From a virus, in the IMG/VR virus record IMGVR_UViG_3300043436_003246, positions 1 through 24,627 of that record: a DNA stretch of 24,627 bases; one strand, given 5' to 3'. Of the stretch, positions 23,675 through 24,627 are shown in pieces (position 1 is the first letter of the stretch; each line of letters starts with the position of its first letter). The notes below the pieces were generated by a model. That model had not been told where the DNA came from. It was given only the letters and a program-made list of their open reading frames with translations, and made no database searches. A program made the position numbers and the translations under genes.

Positions 23675-24204
23675 TATCTGACTTAACATCGTGTGTTAAA
23701 CCACATCTAATCATTCAGTTTTTGGAAACAATTGTAAACGGCGAAACCGACACACTACAGTCGGATGCAAGACGCATGCTCGAAGGCATTAACAATACAC
23801 TTGACATTTCGGATAACCCGGACCAGTTTATAAACATAGCCCTGTCATCTTGTGCGGCTGTGTTCAATACAAGCCCGGAAGAAATTATGTCCAGGAAGAG
23901 GAATAGTAATATTATTGACGCGAAGAGGTCGTATATGTGGATTCTTAAAACCACATTGGGCTGCACGCACCGACTAGTTTCGGAAACGCTAAAGATGCAC
24001 CATAGCTCGGTCATCCACCATCTCAACACGGTAGACAACTACCTGATGTACAACGCCGACTTCCGCGCCAAGATAAACCAGGTAGTCATAGATCTAAAAC
24101 AGATTGGCTACCACGTTCCTTCGGAGCAGTTCGTCAAGCATGTAAACAAGGCGGAGCAGAAGAAGAGCAAGATCAGAGAAAAGCTAAAGAGAAATAGAGT
24201 ATAA
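23671..24204 (+). CDS. Orphan DnaA DNA-binding-domain protein
   Basis: 177 residues. Residues about 52-145 align by eye with domain IV of DnaA: FNTSPEEIMSRKRNSNIIDA matches the helix and basic loop 'y-i---dl-SkrR---ia--R', then VSETLKMHHSSVIHHLNTVD matches the DnaA signature 'ig--fgGRDHTTVlHa-rki'. The AAA+ ATPase domain of DnaA is absent. The first 45 residues are an unknown helical segment and the C-terminus is strongly basic (KAEQKKSKIREKLKRNRV). It overlaps the helicase gene by four bases, so it is translationally coupled to it. Roles to consider: binding phage or host DnaA boxes to start replication, repress transcription, or compete with host DnaA. Recognition-helix identity differs (HHSS versus RDHT), so the target may differ. 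Confidence 0.75.
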   Translation: MISDLTSCVKPHLIIQFLETIVNGETDTLQSDARRMLEGINNTLDISDNPDQFINIALSSCAAVFNTSPEEIMSRKRNSNIIDAKRSYMWILKTTLGCTHRLVSETLKMHHSSVIHHLNTVDNYLMYNADFRAKINQVVIDLKQIGYHVPSEQFVKHVNKAEQKKSKIREKLKRNRV

Positions 24205-24220
24205 ATAGTATTAGGGATAG

Positions 24221-24248
24221 GCGGCTAACCTAATAAATTTGGAGCCGC
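24221..24248 (+). other. Hairpin between the DnaA-like gene and a small ORF
   Basis: GCGGCT (24221-24226) pairs with AGCCGC (24243-24248); inside, CC/GG and AA/TT pairs extend the stem (24229-24233 with 24238-24242). The hairpin lies 13 bases upstream of the next ATG. There is no U-tract (followed by TAAAAATC), so it is more likely a transcript-stability or translation-control element than a terminator. Confidence 0.5.
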
Positions 24249-24261
24249 TAAAAATCTAACT

Positions 24262-24414
24262 ATGGACAACAAACTAAACTTTCTAAAATCCCAAATCGCT
24301 GTATTCAATCCAACATGGACAAAAGAACAGGTAGAAATGGAAGCAATCCGTGTACATAACGAAGCCAAGTCAATCGATGATGATGACGAGGGATGTCTTT
24401 ATTGCGGATCGTAA
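24262..24414 (+). CDS. Small hypothetical protein (50 residues)
   Basis: ATG at 24262, TAA at 24412-24414. The first 37 residues look like a charged helix (FNPTWTKEQVEMEAIRVHNE). The C-terminus is SIDDDDEGCLYCGS: a run of four Asp and a CxxC pair, which could be half of a metal site or a redox pair. The CLYCGS end has a zinc-knuckle look, but one pair alone cannot make a full zinc site unless the protein dimerises. It lies between the DnaA-like gene and another small gene in the same direction, ten bases apart, with an A-rich leader, so I accept it as real despite its size. Confidence 0.6.
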   Translation: MDNKLNFLKSQIAVFNPTWTKEQVEMEAIRVHNEAKSIDDDDEGCLYCGS

Positions 24415-24424
24415 AAAATAAAAT

Positions 24425-24627
24425 ATGAGTGAGAAGAAGCAAACCTCAGTAGATGTCCTCTTCGAAAGACTGTGGGAAACTCCAAGAGATAAGTGGGAGT
24501 GGAATGCGGCACTCAAGGAGGTAAGGGAGATGCATCAGAAGGAAATTGAAGAAGCGTATGTAGATGGTCAAACTATTTCAAATGCCTATTCAGGAGCGTC
24601 AAATTACTACAACGAAACATTTGAATA
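24425..24627 (+). CDS. Small phage protein with YYNETF motif (reaches the right edge)
   Basis: ATG at 24425, open for 67 codons to the window edge; the last two bases, TA, could start a stop codon. It reads MSEKKQTSVDVLFERLWETP, then WNAALKEVREMHQKEIEEAY, and ends SNYYNETFE. A 'QtaVdwL-e-l' start, 'A--mek-qi--Ay--G' middle and '-YYNETF' end is a pattern I recall from many small proteins of Bacteroidetes phages. Function unknown. Since the family usually ends within a few residues of YYNETF, the gene is probably nearly complete here. Confidence 0.7.
   Translation, partial: MSEKKQTSVDVLFERLWETPRDKWEWNAALKEVREMHQKEIEEAYVDGQTISNAYSGASNYYNETFE

Overview
This window looks like about 24.6 kb of a tailed, double-stranded DNA phage (Caudoviricetes) that infects a member of the Bacteroidota. 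The host assignment rests on four things: promoters of the Bacteroidota form TTG-N19/20-TAnnTTTG (for example 20693-20723 and 20761-20790); A/T-rich leaders without Shine-Dalgarno sequences; a DUF3127-type single-stranded-DNA-binding-like protein with a DDLPF tail; and small accessory proteins of a kind common in Bacteroidetes phages (such as one with the motif YYNETF). Genes are tightly packed, no stretch over 300 bases lacks a gene, and I see no tRNA, CRISPR array, integrase or insertion sequence.

Left arm, 1-20.7 kb, is entirely on the minus strand. Read in transcription order (right to left) it carries: an SSB-like protein, a small unknown protein, a calcineurin-like metallophosphoesterase, a protein that reads as two tandem GroES folds, an unknown protein in the place where a small terminase might sit, the large terminase, portal, a probable scaffold, the major capsid protein, an unknown protein, a collagen-like fibre with its own promoter, a second fibre/decoration-like protein, three short-tail adaptor or ring-type proteins, and a giant tail protein that runs off the left edge. 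The N-terminus of that giant protein resembles the muzzle/tail-stabilisation proteins of crAss-like and other Bacteroidetes podovirus-like phages, so a short-tailed virion is the best guess.

Right arm, 20.9-24.6 kb, is on the plus strand and is a replication operon: a helix-turn-helix replisome organiser, a small protein, a T7-type primase-helicase (zinc ribbon, Toprim, RecA-like helicase), a protein carrying only the DnaA DNA-binding domain, and two small proteins, the last cut by the window edge. The two arms diverge from a 233-bp region (20677-20909) with a consensus promoter on each strand.

The most interesting regulatory and replicative signals are in the right arm. (1) Three 18-bp iterons, spaced exactly 24 bp apart and followed by a 60-bp stretch of 18% G+C, lie inside the replisome-organiser gene. 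This is the layout of the lambda origin inside gene O. (2) A terminator-like hairpin with a U-tract sits between the replication promoter and its first gene, and an upstream segment could pair with it as an antiterminator. Other points of note are the tandem GroES-like protein, the orphan DnaA domain, and a promoter whose -33 element lies inside a terminator hairpin ahead of the collagen-like fibre.
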